Notes: a model not told the origin generated them from the sequence alone. A stretch of 64,000 nucleotides of DNA from Epiperipatus broadwayi (GCA_028023455.1 JAQFVV010000030.1:9324876-9388875), one strand, 5' to 3'. Shown: positions 1-12,365, numbered from the stretch's first letter. A program made the numbers and translations.

Positions 1-750
1 AAATATCATTATCTTATTGAATAAATAACAACTATATGAATCATAGAATAAGAATCAGTATAGAACAAAAAATATAAGTTGTTATATTAATAACTATAAT
101 TTTTGTCACCAGCATTAAACAAGAATAATCAACACTCATATTTTGTGTTTTAATTTAAAAAGTTACATTAAAAATAGGTTAATTATCTAGTCTCTGGCGA
201 CATTAGTCAAATTATAACCCAATCACCAGGATCCACATATTTAAAGACTAAATTATCTATCAAGCAGAATAAATGGGATCCTGATACATGCAGATAATCA
301 TCAATACTTGTGGTCAACTGGCATTTTAAGTATACTGTCTATCAATAAAATAATTGTCATAAGGTGAATGGACTGTAAAGTTGACTTTTACCTTTCCACC
401 ATCCAAAAAATTATCTAGATGTCCAAACATAAACATATATCCCTATATCTATATAAACTAATCCTTATTGCTTATTACTAGCTTGGGATGCAACAATCCA
501 AGGAATTGTGACAAGAAAAAAAAAACAAATATATATAAATAATACTTCAAATACATTTTAATATTAAAAAACTTCACTGGAATAGTACAATGATAGATAA
601 ATGTACTAATTAGAAATAATAACAATAAATATAAAATTAAAGACCTCTTATATACTCTACATACAAATAAATAATTCTGATTTGACTCACAGATTGAAAA
701 ATAATAAACTATACAGGTAGCATTATGTCTATTATTTCCAAATTTACAAA
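1..750. other. A+T-rich DNA without recognised gene
   Basis: Open frames here are short, composed of low-complexity residues and lack any motif I recognise. No tRNA, hairpin of note or transposon domain was seen. Confidence 0.6.
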
Positions 751-751
751 T

Positions 752-753
752 AT

Positions 754-788
<35 letters not shown>
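752..788. repeat. (TA)n-(TG)n microsatellite
   Basis: About nine TA units run directly into about eight TG units. Compound TA/TG tracts recur in this window next to PLE tails, for example at 17.26 kb and 62.1 kb. No transposon coding sequence is visible beside this one. Confidence 0.9.
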
Positions 789-1061
789 TTACTTAAAGCT
801 ATATTAAGGGGGTTCAAAATACTTTTAATTATATATAGCTTAAGTATATATACTATACTTATATTTAAATATTATATATTCAGTCTTTATTCTGTCCATC
901 CCTCTTCTGCATATTTAAATAGACATATTAAGGTTCTACATCTGAAGAGTCAGAGTGACTTAAGGTCAATGTGAATATGACAATAATATTGGCATCAACA
1001 ACTGCTTTGAGCACTCGATCATCAGATTTTCAATGATATGGATTGCTGTAGAAAAGTAAAG

Positions 1062-1282
1062 AAGATTGAAGCCTCCCCTTAAAGTTTGTAGATTCACCAT
1101 CTTAATATAAACTGATCACTGATTATATATGTGCGGGAGATGATGATCTGAATGATGTAATGAGTACTGGTTCAGCACAAAATACGTATATTGAAGATCA
1201 TTTAACTTTTTCACATGTATGTGGTCATGTGTATTGGTTATATAAGATAGAGTGGATGAGTGAAAGGAGCATGAAAATCTGT
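1062..1282 (-). repeat. Dispersed repeat family A, copy 1
   Basis: The reverse complement aligns by eye with 8,335-8,540 and 16,944-17,175. Shared landmarks are a CACTCTATCTTATA-like block, a TTTCATGCTAAACCA-like block, a GATTATCATCTCCCACACA-like block, and (copies 1 and 3) a CAGTTTATATTAAGAT-like block. No coding capacity is apparent. Copy 3 ends beside a hammerhead-like PLE tail motif, so the family may be the non-coding 3' portion of a PLE or a non-autonomous relative. That link is inference. Confidence 0.6.
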
Positions 1283-1906
1283 GTAACCTCTTTAATTACA
1301 TATATGCACACATGTGCATGTCTAAGAATATAAAATATTCTACTTACTGACAATAAAAACCATTCTATTATAATACATAAATGCATGTTTATGCATAGGT
1401 AAGCACTCACATTGAACATTAGAATATACAAATAATATTCCATTTGTTAATATATGCCAATATTATTCTATCATTAAATAACAAACATATACATAATGAG
1501 TATGCATACCTGGGCTTACTTCAATTAAAACAAAATATTTTGATCACTAATCCTAATTACTTTCATCTAATAACAAGTTATATCTTTTAAAATGTTAAAT
1601 AAAAGTTTTTGTTTTTTTTTTAAAAAAAAAGTAGTTCTTTGAAAATCCTGTATAAGATTTTTTCTTCTGATTACTCAATTATAAACGTCTTTGAAAGTTT
1701 TTCTAGAAAGTTCTTTTGTTTCTATCTTTAAGATACTTTCTCAAATTTATTTCCATCAGTCAAATGCTCTAATTTAATTCAAAAATATTTATTCTTATTC
1801 ATTGTAGCCAAGTTAAATATGTTCTTACAAGCATTAAATAAAGTTAGACTTTGTTAACTGCAAAATTAATGATTGAATATGGTATTATCAATATATATAT
1901 AAAATC
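1283..1906. other. A+T-rich spacer, nothing recognised
   Basis: Contains homopolymer A and T runs near 1,610-1,632 but no supported gene or repeat. Confidence 0.5.
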
Positions 1907-3101
1907 ACTAGATGGAGAATTTTTATTGGGAGATATTAAGTTAAGTGTGGTGAATAGATATAGTTATTTGGGAATTATTTTAAGTAATCAGAAAAATTAT
2001 TTGGATGAATGGGAGAAAAAATTGATAAATGAAGCAAAGAAAAGAAAGGGATTGATAAAGAAATTAACAGTATTTTCATATAATAAATATGATGTAGCTA
2101 GAATTATATGGAAAGGAGTTGCAGTAGCAGGGTTAACATATGGTAATGATGCATTATATGTTAGTAAAAAGATATTAGATTATTTAGAAAAAGCTCAAAG
2201 GGAAGTAGGAAGACATGCATTGGATGCAGAAGTATGGACAGCAAGGGAGGCAATTCAAGGAGAAATGGGATGGTCAAGTTTTCATATGAGAGATGCAAAA
2301 AGTAAAATGAAAATGTTTGGTAGATTGCAGTTTATGGATAATAAAAGAATAGCTAAAATAGTATTTAATTGGGTTATGAGTAAAGGGCAGGTAACAAGAT
2401 GGGTGAGAAAGGTAATGCGCTATGCAAAAGATTTGGATAAAGAATTTATATCAGTATATTTGTACAAAAGATGGGATGATTGTGTTAAGAGGATTATTGA
2501 GTGTTATAGTAGTAAGGAATGGGATAAAAGAATAAATTTATTAATAAAGACTAGGGAGTTTGAGAGATGAAGAAATAGTATGGAGAGTAAAAAGAGTTTA
2601 AATATATATAGAAATAAACAGAATATTAGGTGTGAGTTAATTTATGATAATAGTAAGGAAAGTAGTTTATTGTTTAAGGCTCAAATGGGATCTTTAGCTA
2701 CAAAAGAATATACATGTAAATGGAAAAATATGGGTGATTTATTTTGTAAATTATGTAAGGAAGGAATTGAAAATATTAGGCATTTGTTAATTGAATGTAA
2801 ATGTTTGAAAACAGAAAGGGTACATATAATGAAGTTGTGGAAAAATAAATATGAAAAGAGTGATTATATAGAAAGTGAATTATTGGTTTTTATGCTGGGT
2901 TTGGGAAAAGATAAGGGGGATTTAGATATAAAGGTTATAGAGTTGACAAAAATTATGTTGTGGAAATGGGATAGAGCAGATTATGGGTAAATTTAGAGTG
3001 GGGAATGTAAAAGAAAGTGGCTAACAGGTTTATCTGGGCATAATTGCTGAGATATTCTTGACTTCGTTTAAGGAGAAGCCATAATACATCACATCACATC
3101 A
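1907..3101 (+). mobile_element. Non-LTR retrotransposon, 5'-truncated copy A
   Basis: This copy starts abruptly in the part of the reverse transcriptase region that follows the catalytic motifs and runs through the C-terminal CCHC zinc finger to a 3' end built of CATCA-type repeats (3,082-3,101). From about 1,912 it is nearly identical to 3,756-4,941, so both copies come from one recent family. Truncation at the 5' end and a short tandem-repeat 3' end are typical of target-primed reverse transcription. The protein resembles, from memory, LINE polyproteins abundant in tick and other chelicerate genomes; I cannot assign a clade from sequence alone. Confidence 0.85.
1912..2990 (+). pseudogene. 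Non-LTR reverse transcriptase C-terminal fragment (copy A)
   Basis: One reading frame runs from about 1,851 to 2,990, interrupted by a TGA at 2,568-2,570 where copy B has TGG. The start at 1,851 is in flanking DNA, so no native start exists. Visible parts are an RT-thumb-like segment around RYSYLGIIL, a connector with GWSSF, and a C-terminal zinc finger reading CKLC, then H and C spaced as in zf-RVT domains (about 2,745-2,800). The frame ends at ADYG, followed by a 110-base 3' UTR. Catalytic motifs A to C are absent, so it cannot encode an active polymerase. Confidence 0.85.
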
Positions 3102-4941
3102 GTTTTATATAAAGTTTTCTCGTATATGGTGGCTAGTAAATTTGTAAAATGGATGGAAAGGGAATAATGTAGTGGGCGAAATGCAAGGAGGTTTTAGATT
3201 AGATAGGCATATAGGAGATAGTTTATTTGTAGTTACACAACTTATGGATATGAGTAGGAATGCAGATAAACAGTTATATATGAGTTTTATAGATATAGAG
3301 AAGGCATATGATAGAGTAAATAGAAATAGATTATGGATAAGTTGAGCAAATTTGGGAATGGATGAAGCTTTAATAGATATTATTAAGAAATTATATGAAA
3401 ATAATTATTATATATATCAATTAGAGAATATAGAATCAATTAAAGATAAAAATGGTGTGGGACTAAGGCAAGGATGCCCTATGTCACCTATTTTGTTTGT
3501 GTTGTATTTGAGTGAAATGAAAAGAGCAATAGAAAGATTAGAAAGAGGGATAGAGATACCGTTAATAGGTAGTAAGGGAGTATATATTTTGTCAGGTCTT
3601 TTGTTTGTGGATGATATATTTTTGTGTGCAGAAAAAAGAGAAGATATGGATGTTATGTTGAGGACATGTGCAAGGGTGTGTAAAGAGATGGGGATTAAAT
3701 TTAGTGAAGAAAAATCAAATATAATGATGGTTAATACTGAGGAAAGAGAAGATGTAGAATTTTTATTAGGAGATATTAAGTTAAGTGTGGTGAATAGATA
3801 TAGTTATTTGGGAATTATTTTAAGTAATCAGAAAAATTATTTGGATGAATGGGAGAAAAAATTGATAAATGAAGCAAAGAAAAGAAAGGGATTGATAAAG
3901 AAATTATCAGTATTTTCATATAATAAATATGATGTAGCTAGAATTATATGGAAAGGAGTTGCAGTAGCAGGGTTAACATATGGTAATGATGCATTATATG
4001 TTAGTAAAAAGATATTAGATTATTTAGAAAAAGCTCAAAGGGAAGTAGGAAGACCTGCATTGGATGCAGAAGTATGGACAGCAAGGGAGGCAATTCAATG
4101 AGAAATGGGATGGTCAAGTTTTTATATGAGAGATGCAAAAAGTAAAATGAAAATGTTTGGTAGATTGCAGTTTATGGATAATAAAAGAATAGCTAAAATA
4201 GTATTTAATTGGGTTATGAGTAAAGGGCAGGTAACAAGATGGGTGAGAAAGGTAATGCAGTATGCAAAAGATTTGGATAAAGAATTTATATCAGTATATT
4301 TGTACAAAAGATGGGATGATTGTGTTGAGAGGATTATTGAGTGTTGTAGTAGTAAGGAATGGGATAAAAGAATAAATTTATTAATAAAGATTAGGGAGTT
4401 AGAGAGATGGAGAAATAGTATGGAGAGTAAAAAGAGTTTAAATATATATAGAAATAAACAGAATATTAGGTGTGAGTTAATATATGATAATAGTAAGGAA
4501 AGTAGTTTACTGTTTAAGGCTTGAACGGGATCTTTAGCTACAAAAGAATATACATGTAAATGGAAAAATATGGGTGATTTATTTTGTAAATTATGTAAGG
4601 AAGGAATTGAAAATATTAGGCATTTGTTAATTGAATGTAAATGTTTGAAAACAGAAAGGGTACATATAATGAAGTTGTGGAAAAATAAATATGAAAAGAG
4701 TGATTATACAGAAAGTGAATTATTGGTTTTTATGCTGGGTTTGGGAAAAGATAAGGGGGATTTAGATATAAAGGTTATAGAGTTGACAAAAATTATGTTG
4801 TGGAAATGGGATAGAGCAGATTATGGATAAATTTAGAGTGGGGAATGTAAAAGAAAGTGGCTAACAGGTTTATCTGGGCATAATTGCTGAGATATTCTTG
4901 ACTTCGTTTAAGGAGAAGTCATAATACATCACATCACATCA
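3102..4941 (+). mobile_element. Non-LTR retrotransposon, 5'-truncated copy B
   Basis: Begins immediately after the CATCA tail of copy A and ends with the same tail at 4,941, giving a head-to-tail tandem arrangement. It is longer than copy A and includes the RT fingers and palm. Copies A and B differ by scattered substitutions and by private stop codons. A 3' (TA)n tract follows from 4,963. No target-site duplication could be identified with confidence because the flanks are low complexity. Confidence 0.85.
3168..4830 (+). pseudogene. Non-LTR reverse transcriptase fragment with palm motifs (copy B)
   Basis: A nearly continuous frame encodes RT motifs in order: EMQGGFR (about 3,180), FIDIEKAYDR (motif A, about 3,286), RQGCPMSPILF (motif B, about 3,463), FVDD (motif C, about 3,604) and then RYSYLGIIL, followed by the CKLC...H...C zinc finger near 4,590. 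In-frame stops lie at 3,343-3,345, 4,099-4,101 and 4,522-4,524. Copy A carries sense codons at the last two positions. A one-base frame change occurs just before 3,168, upstream of which YKVFS and VASKFVKWME are readable. The N-terminal endonuclease is missing, so the copy is dead. Confidence 0.88.
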
Positions 4942-4960
4942 AGCTTTGTTTACATAAATG

Positions 4961-4962
<2 letters not shown>

Positions 4963-5019
<57 letters not shown>

Positions 5020-5044
5020 TATATATATATATATATATATATAT
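4963..5044. repeat. (TA)n microsatellite
   Basis: About 80 bases of near-perfect TA dinucleotides with one interruption around 5,018. It lies just downstream of LINE copy B. Confidence 0.95.
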
Positions 5045-5094
5045 ACTTAATGGTTAATTTCTTCCATTAGGGCTTAATACCTTTGCTCCAGCAT

Positions 5095-5540
5095 GGATAA
5101 TCGATATATGACCAGAAGTAATTTTTCATTTGTGCTCCATTGTATACAGATGAAATAGTATATTTATAATACATTGCACAATACTCTCAGTAAGCTGGCA
5201 TGCAATGGAATCTCTTGATAAGCTAGCCTGTTATAATCATGTCTCTGAAAGAATAGTAGATTGGTTTATTGACATTTCCAGATTAGATTTATATCAGGTA
5301 AATGTTGGTAATCAGTTAGCCCTGTTCAGCCTCTATAGTTTAATGGACTTCAGGCAGGCAAGCAGTCTAGTACACACAAATGGATTATGAACCACAGAAA
5401 TGCTGCTCTTTACTTCCATGCAAAGTTCAAACCCAACTGACATGAGACTGGTGATATCTTCAGAGCTGACCTTTAATATGCACTTCTGCAGCATTCTCTG
5501 TAGTCTAATAATTTGTTCTACTAATAATTTTTAACCTGAG
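5095..5540 (+). repeat. Dispersed repeat family B, copy 1 (diverged)
   Basis: Aligns loosely with 27,125-27,500. Both share a block ending in AAGCTAG plus CCTGTTATAA or similar, then CTCTTTAC with CTCCAT and a CCAAACTC-like stretch in the same order. Divergence is high and no protein is readable. Element type is unknown. Confidence 0.4.
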
Positions 5541-8334
5541 ACCACTATTTATAGTCTACAATGAAATTTGAAATCATAATAATCAAATAATCAAAACCAA
5601 TTTTTATCTTAAAAATTTCTTAATACATCAAACAAAAATAGATTGTAAAATTTAAAATCAAAATACATTATATATTTAAAAAACAGTTTTCCAAAAATAA
5701 TTTTCATTTATCCAAAGTAGTTTTGGTACTTATATATTTCCCAATTAACCAACAGTAAAAGCAGTTTTTATTTTTATTTTGGGCATACAATAAACATTTA
5801 AAAAATAATATTTTAATTTGCGAAGCGCAGATAGTTGAAAACTGAAATAAATTGAGATATTTCCAAATCTCTTTGCACTCATTACAATACTTATCTGGCA
5901 GCCAATCAGATGTCATGATAGCTGTCCAAATAACATCCAAACCTAAACACACAACAAAGATTTTATGAAAAAAGGGTGGTCACCCTTTTCTCTATTTTTC
6001 TTTCATAAGTATTTATCTCAATTTATTTCAAACATTTGAAACAAAATGGCTGGAAAAAACCAATCATATTTAATATTTCAAGTTGTATTTTTTTTAAAAA
6101 AAGACAATGTTGTGTCCACATTATTTATAATATTTCCACTTATTATATTTCTTAACTTTTTTTTACTAACTGAATGAAAAGAAAGTAACAAACATAAATA
6201 AAAAACATATATAAATGAAACTTTTATTTATTATTTGTAAAAAATGACACTTGACAATTATACATATTGTACCCATTAACACAGTCTTTTTGGGAGGGCA
6301 GAATCTAAATCTTTGGAAAAATTCCATTGCATGCTGCTACATTTGAGGATGATCTCAAATTTTCAGCATTTTTAGCAAAATTATACTCCCAAAAGAAACA
6401 CATTGACTTTAAACAAACAACAAAAATGATTCAAAAATTTGCTTACATGTGATAATATAAATTTTAAAAAAACTTGAAATAAACCTTGTGAGCACAATTT
6501 ATAATAGATTTCTTAATTTTTTTAAACTTAATGACTAACACATATTTTTAAAAATAAAATTGAAAAAAAAACCCTAAGTGTATAATTTTAAAAAAAGCTG
6601 CTTCTGCCCTTGATACCAGGAAATACAAGTACCAAATGAATTTTGCTTGTGTTCATTTCTTTTTTTTTCTTCCAAACTTTATATACATAATTGCACACAT
6701 TATTATGATGCTGTGTGTCATGAGACATTACTGTCTCAATATATATTTATATAAAATTGATAACAAAAATATTTCGTAAGTGAAGCAATAAAGTTTTTCA
6801 ACCATAAAATATTTAATAACTTTGTGAATAACATTATACTGTAAATTATTACAAGCCAATTATAATATTATATGAAATACACATCAGTTTTACATGCATT
6901 CATTATTTTCTAAAGTAATATTTTTGTGAATTTATTTCTGTAAAAAAAAATTGAAGCTGACAGATATTTTAAACATATTGCGCTCTGTATTATCCAAATG
7001 ATTGCACAATTGGTGAATTAATTTAAATCTACATGAGAGATCTAATATTGCAACTTACCTGACAATGATAAAAAAATTTATGATATAATTTTTAAAAAAA
7101 TGTTTTGGCCAAAGTTTTATATATGTGTCTGAATGTTAGCTTTTCAAATTTATTATTTAATATTCCTTAATGCTACTATTTATAAGACTAGAAATGAGAC
7201 ACATAAAGATTCTATTTATGCCATCATTAGTTTCATAAAGAATTATATAATTATAAGAAAGAATTACTTGCTTAAATTTCTGAACATTTTAAAAATATAA
7301 TAAATGTCTACTAAATTATGAAGTTTATATCAGTGATTACAAATGTATAAAAATAAAGAAAGCAATATTAAAACTGTGTGTAATTATGAGTGTGTGAACA
7401 TACATATTATGTTATATTACATTTTAATAGGCATTCATAACTATCACATTACGACATATGTGAACTGAAGACATATTTTCCTTCCATCACTTCTATTCTT
7501 ATGATATAGTTATGGTAATTGTATTTTAAAAGAAAAATTAATAGATGCAAGTACGTAGCTATCATCAATCACCAGTAATATCATATGACACTCTCATATG
7601 CTTACTCATATTTTTCCAAGAACATCACCTATCTTTGAAGACAGGGATACATTGTTGAAAAGGATGCCAGTTGATGAAAAGTGACTAGGTTTGAGTAAAC
7701 ATTTTGTTGTGTGCAATATATTTATATAATAAAATACTGCAATAAATTTATATAATATTCAAGATAACAATATATAAAAAATAAATAATAACTATTGCCA
7801 GCTTACGACATAATTGCCATCTTGAGTAGCATTTTATGATTAAAAGTTAAAAATTAAATTTTACATTATCATAGACAAAATATTAATACTTTTAAGTCAA
7901 ATGATCTTTGAGAAACTTTCTGATCTATAAGCATTATGATACTACCTACGAAGTTAAAGAGGAGATATACTTTGTTTTGATACATGTATTAAAATAAATA
8001 AACAATATATATATAGATATTTGTATTGATACATATTTTAAAATACAGATCCAAATATATTATTTTTGAAAATATATATACCTGTGTGTGTAATGTGTGT
8101 AAAATATTTTTATAATCATTTTTAATTAGTTAATTTTTTATCACATTTTTTTAAAAATTTATATTTGTATAAACTTTATCCATATTTAAATCAACGTTTT
8201 ACATTTTTTTTTATCTTCCATCGAGTTGTTAAATCCAATTAATATGTAAAAAATCTATCAACTTTTTAATATGTAAAAAATCTATCAACTTTTAATTATA
8301 TGCTCTTTTTTACTATAATAATAATATATAGGGT
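5541..8334. other. A+T-rich DNA without recognised gene
   Basis: Only short low-complexity frames. The 82-residue minus-strand frame at 5,704-5,952 has no domain I recognise. A 26-base direct duplication containing ATGTAAAAAATCTATCAAC occurs at about 8,240-8,291. Nothing else supported. Confidence 0.5.
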
Positions 8335-8540
8335 ATATAAGCACAGACTTTCACATGACCTATCACTCTCCACTCTATCTTATAACACTGTTACACTTGA
8401 ATATATATATATGTCGAAAGATAAATAATCACCATAAACATATTTCATGCTAAACCAGCAATCATCAATTGGTCCAGATTATCATCTCCCACACACATAT
8501 ATAATCAGTGCTCAAGCATATATTGGTGATTTTCAGGAAA
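8335..8540 (+). repeat. Dispersed repeat family A, copy 2
   Basis: Matches copies at 1,062-1,282 (inverted) and 16,944-17,175. It contains the CACTCTATCTTATAACACTG, TTTCATGCTAAACCA and GGTCCAGATTATCATCTC blocks in order, with an ATAT run between the first two. Non-coding. Confidence 0.65.
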
Positions 8541-9212
8541 ATATTTCATGCTTAATAATAATAATAAAGTATATATATATACTTTGGGTTGCAAATTAAT
8601 TGTTACATATTACAATAAAATACTTTAAAAAATAAAAGTTTGAATTGCTGTTTTGGAGATCATATGAACTCTGAGAACCAAAGTGACAAGATAAACATAA
8701 ATCTCTCTCTCATTTAAACATATTGATTTTTTTCCCCTCAAGAGAAAATTAATAGAGAAATCGTTAGCTTTTGAGATCACAATTTTACCACTATGCTAAC
8801 TCGTTTCAAGGCTGTGCTGAAACTACTGATTAGAGTCTCACATTAAAGTTAATTACAAATTCATAATAAGTAAAACTAATTTCTAGTATATTTTTCATAA
8901 CTCTCTATGTGATTTAAAAAGACCTATTTTTCAGCTGTTTTTGGTATGGACAAATATATATATATATATTTGTAAAATTCAAAAACGTAATTCGTGGAAA
9001 AATACTGCAATGCTTAGAAAATTGAAATAAAAGATGAAAAACTGTTTTTTTCATGATTTGCCATTGAAAGTATTAGAAATAAAGCAAAAGACAAAATTCC
9101 ATAAAGATTTCAATTAAAAAAAATCATCAAAGGTTTTCATCGATCATATATTAATCTAATCTATGATACTAAACCAATATTTTAGAAATATATATATATT
9201 CTCATATGTCAT
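8541..9212. other. A+T-rich spacer, nothing recognised
   Basis: Short TA runs at 8,571-8,582 and 8,957-8,970; no gene or repeat family identified. Confidence 0.5.
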
Positions 9213-9294
9213 AGCATCAGCCGGGAAGCGAAGCCGCAAACCCAGAACAACCACTTGTAAAGTAGCCATCTCTGACCTCTCGACCACCAATGCT
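9213..9294 (-). repeat. tRNA-Gly-like repeat, copy 1
   Basis: On the minus strand the segment begins AGCATTGGTGGTCGAGAGGT, like a tRNA acceptor arm and A box, and ends with a degraded T-arm and a 3' CCGGCTGATGCT. The terminal AGCAT and ATGCT can pair as an acceptor stem. The same block occurs at 38,475-38,562 and 38,742-38,822, so I read it as a tRNA-derived SINE head or dispersed tRNA pseudogene. The B box is eroded (GGCTTCGCTT) and the anticodon arm is disrupted, so a working tRNA is unlikely. Confidence 0.6.
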
Positions 9295-9326
9295 TGACTA
9301 GAAATATATTTTAATAGTTTTTTTAA

Positions 9327-9600
9327 CCACTAAGCATTTCATGATCATCATTTCTTATGCTTACACAGGTTTCTAAAACAATACCAATTCTCTCCATACA
9401 GAAGAGCTACCTAATGCAAGCCATGGTATCAAGGTTTGTGCATCAAAATTCCTATCTAGTGCCTACTCATCCAATATCGCCAGACAAGTTTTTTTAGTTT
9501 GTCATATTTATTAGTGGGAGACTTGGATCTGAGAGATCTAGCATCCATTAATTACTATGGCTTGCACTGGGTGGCGCTACTGTTTGGAAAGAATTGCTGT
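9327..9600. repeat. Foldback repeat family C, copy 1
   Basis: The segment opens with a CACTAAGCAT and ATTTCTTATGCTTACA block. It then shows inverted arms: CTCTCCATACAGAAGAGCTA with CTAATGCAAGCCATGG on the left (about 9,388-9,428), and CCATTAATTACTATGGCTTGCA then GCGCTACTGTTTGGA on the right (about 9,544-9,590). The same arms flank the copy at 37,845-38,262, and the right arm also occurs at 48,648-48,800. Structure suggests a MITE or foldback element. No coding. Confidence 0.65.
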
Positions 9601-11054
9601 TTTAATGATTTTTAATAATAAATCTAATAAATATTTATTTAAAAATTCTTTCCATAATATTTACAGAAATGAAATGAAACACTCTAAAAGTAAATGAAGA
9701 AATGACGCATAAATATTTATTGTTTTATATTAATAACACAAATTATATCTGGCGTAGGTAGTTTACAGAGCTACGTTTTACAAGATCAATTATAGGTAGT
9801 AAGACAATTCTGTGAATGTTTTAAAACAAAAGTATGTCCGCACAGATTACTTAAAAATGTTAAAAGTGCACAACAATAATGCATAAAATATACAAGATTT
9901 TAATATTTTTTAATATGACGTAAATGCTAGTATAGTAAATAAAACAGGCATATCGTTAAAATAATTTTTAAAACTTGATTAAAAAAGAATTTATTCACAA
10001 AAGTGGAATTTGTATTCAATTTATGGGTTTCCAAGTAGATTAATAAAAATAAATACATATAATAAACTTTTTCTTTAGCCAATGTTAGAAACATTTCGGC
10101 CAATTAATTACAAACAAGTACGAAAAGAATCACAACGGATTTTACTTTACTTTCATATATTGTATCTTAATGTCATAAGATTGTACTTAAAACAGATATG
10201 TCAAATTTAGTACTAGCATTATATCAGTAGCCAAAGATCTTACTTTATATCAGATTTACTACTATAATTTATTTATTTCAAAACAGTTTATGTTTAAATC
10301 TGGCAAAGATTTATATAAATAAAAAAGAATTAATAAACTTTATAATACAAAAAATAATAGTAGTAAATGAAAAAAAAACATGAACTTTTTATATTGTGCA
10401 GAAAAGATTGAGCAGTCCTTTTTTTTTTTTTGTAAATTTATATATTAAAATGTTATAGCACCTGCTTCAAATAGTGCTGATGAGTGACATCAATTCCTGG
10501 TGATCATTTTAATGACATGCTCACATTTACATTATTTTCAGAATAGCTAATAAAAACAATTTTATGATTGCCTTTTTTGTACAGAGTGCGAATCAATGCT
10601 TTAATATCGAACTCACTGTGATCAATTGTTTCCAATATTATCCTATACTGTTATTGTTTAATGTAAATATTTAAAAGAAGATAATAACAAATAGAAAAAA
10701 AGACGGTAAAAATATATATATAAAGTGATGCAGGAACTTCACATAAAGAATTGTTAGAGAAGAAAAAATAAAACTCAATAGTGTGATCCTCCTATGATAT
10801 GAAAGATATATAATCAGTATATAAAGATTCTACCACATTATGACACTGTAGATTTTACTAACTGTATGAACATGAAGACTATAACTGATTATAGTCCTGT
10901 ATATTTAATGCATAATATAATTATAAGAAGTTATGCAAAAGAAAAGTCATAGATAATGCATTAATAAATATAAAATATGCATTTTAGCAAGTGCACACAC
11001 AAATGTAATTAGATATATATGCTATCATCAAACTGTGAAAACTGGAATTATATA
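9601..11054. other. A+T-rich DNA without recognised gene
   Basis: No frame with a recognisable domain, no hairpin of note. Confidence 0.5.
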
Positions 11055-12365
11055 GAATTCTTAGGCATTCAATACAATGCCAAAAATGGAATTTTCAAAT
11101 ATGCAACATATTAAAATTTCCATATTTTCTAGGCATTCTATAAAATGCCAAAAGGTAAATCAGCAAAGAATAAAATAATCTCAGCAATAACAATAAATGT
11201 TGCAAAGTGGGATTTAAAAAACACCATGTAAAGTTCTCATTGTCTGCAAAGTTAAAGTGGGTCTTACAATGTCTTCTTTACCCATAAGACACAAAACTGA
11301 GGAGCAACTTGAAAAAATACTAAACAACATACAAACAATACAACAAAAATATATTACTTTATCCAAGACAAATATTCTGTAGCACAAAGCATGCATGACA
11401 CTGAAGTCCATGATGGAAGAAACAAAATTGGTGATGAATGCATATCTACTGAAGAGGCTTCCAGTTATACTACATGCTTCATCTGAAGGGAACCAGTGGT
11501 GACGAGACATGCATAAACTATCATTTAAATATTCATGCTACCTGTGGACATAAAGGTGATGAAAGTGAGAACATAGAAGTTATGATGCTAATGTGTTTTG
11601 CACTCTTTGCTTCAATATTGAAAATGCTGTTGAAAGTAAAATTCAATCTAAACTGAATCTGGAAATACAGGCCAAAAAATAAAAATGGATTCTGATAAAA
11701 ATTGCTTCCAGCATTTTTGAGGCCGACTGTGTGAGTTCCTATTCCAGATATCAGCAAGAAATGGGTGACTCATACTATCTAATGGCAGTTGTTATGAATG
11801 TGATAAATGATGGTTTTTACCAATGTGGAATTGATTAAGGAATTTTAAACCAACTCTATGCCAGATCAACTCACTTCCTGCTCCAAAAACTTATTGAGAG
11901 TTGAAGATGTTCCTAATAAAGAAATAGCTCTCCAGTCAATCACTTCTGCTCTCAGTCTCTGGTTAGTAGCCAAGGATTTGTGAGGTGCACTTGCAGGACC
12001 AACTGCCAAAATTTAAAGTGCTTTTGGATAAAAATGGCAGTTAAGTGGAATTCAAAATGCCATTCTAGTTTATTTTATAGCAACAAATAATTCTGCATTG
12101 GGCTTTTTTCTTTATGTAAACAAATCTTTATATTTTGTATTTGTTATATTTTCACATGATTTTTTTCAATAAAAGTATTTTTCATAATTTGCTGAAAAAC
12201 TATTTGGCATTCTATATAATGCCTAGGTATTCTATACAATGTCTAGGGAAAGTATGTAAAAATTTGATAATAAAAATAAAATTTCATACTTTGCCCAAAA
12301 ATATTATGCAGTGTATATAATTCTACATATTCTAAGCAATGCCAGCTTTTCTCAATTTGCCAGTA
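11055..12365 (+). mobile_element. Integrase-type DNA transposon remnant with palindromic ends
   Basis: Both ends carry repeated, individually palindromic motifs of the form GGCATTCTATAnAATGCC: at about 11,063-11,082 and 11,131-11,150 on the left and 12,207-12,245 and 12,330-12,345 (degraded) on the right. Between them the plus strand encodes scattered fragments of a protein like the C-terminal half of KRAB-A-domain-containing 2/SCAND3-like integrase proteins of invertebrates (see the pseudogene entry). Those proteins derive from transposons with a retroviral-type integrase (Ginger-like group). This copy is short, frameshifted and lacks the integrase core, so it is an internally deleted fossil. 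Confidence 0.6.
11690..12085 (+). pseudogene. KRAB-A-domain-2/SCAND3-like integrase protein, C-terminal remnant
   Basis: Across three frames one can read VPIPDISKKWVT (about 11,735-11,770), a VVMNVINDGFYQCGID stretch (about 11,790-11,838), LNQLYARSTHF (about 11,847-11,880) and then SSQGFVRCTCRTNCQN followed by WNSKCHSSLFYSNK (about 11,960-12,085). Known family members have, in this order, a VPIPD segment, a NQLYxRxQF segment and a cysteine-rich GQGFxKCxCxxxC...CNSRCH tail. Several cysteines of that tail are lost and multiple stops and frameshifts are present. Recognition rests on motif order and memory of the family, not on a search. Confidence 0.65.

Noticed and set aside
458-817. 119-residue minus-strand frame
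   Set aside because: Low-complexity, Y/I/F-rich translation of A+T-rich DNA starting in a TA/TG repeat; no domain.
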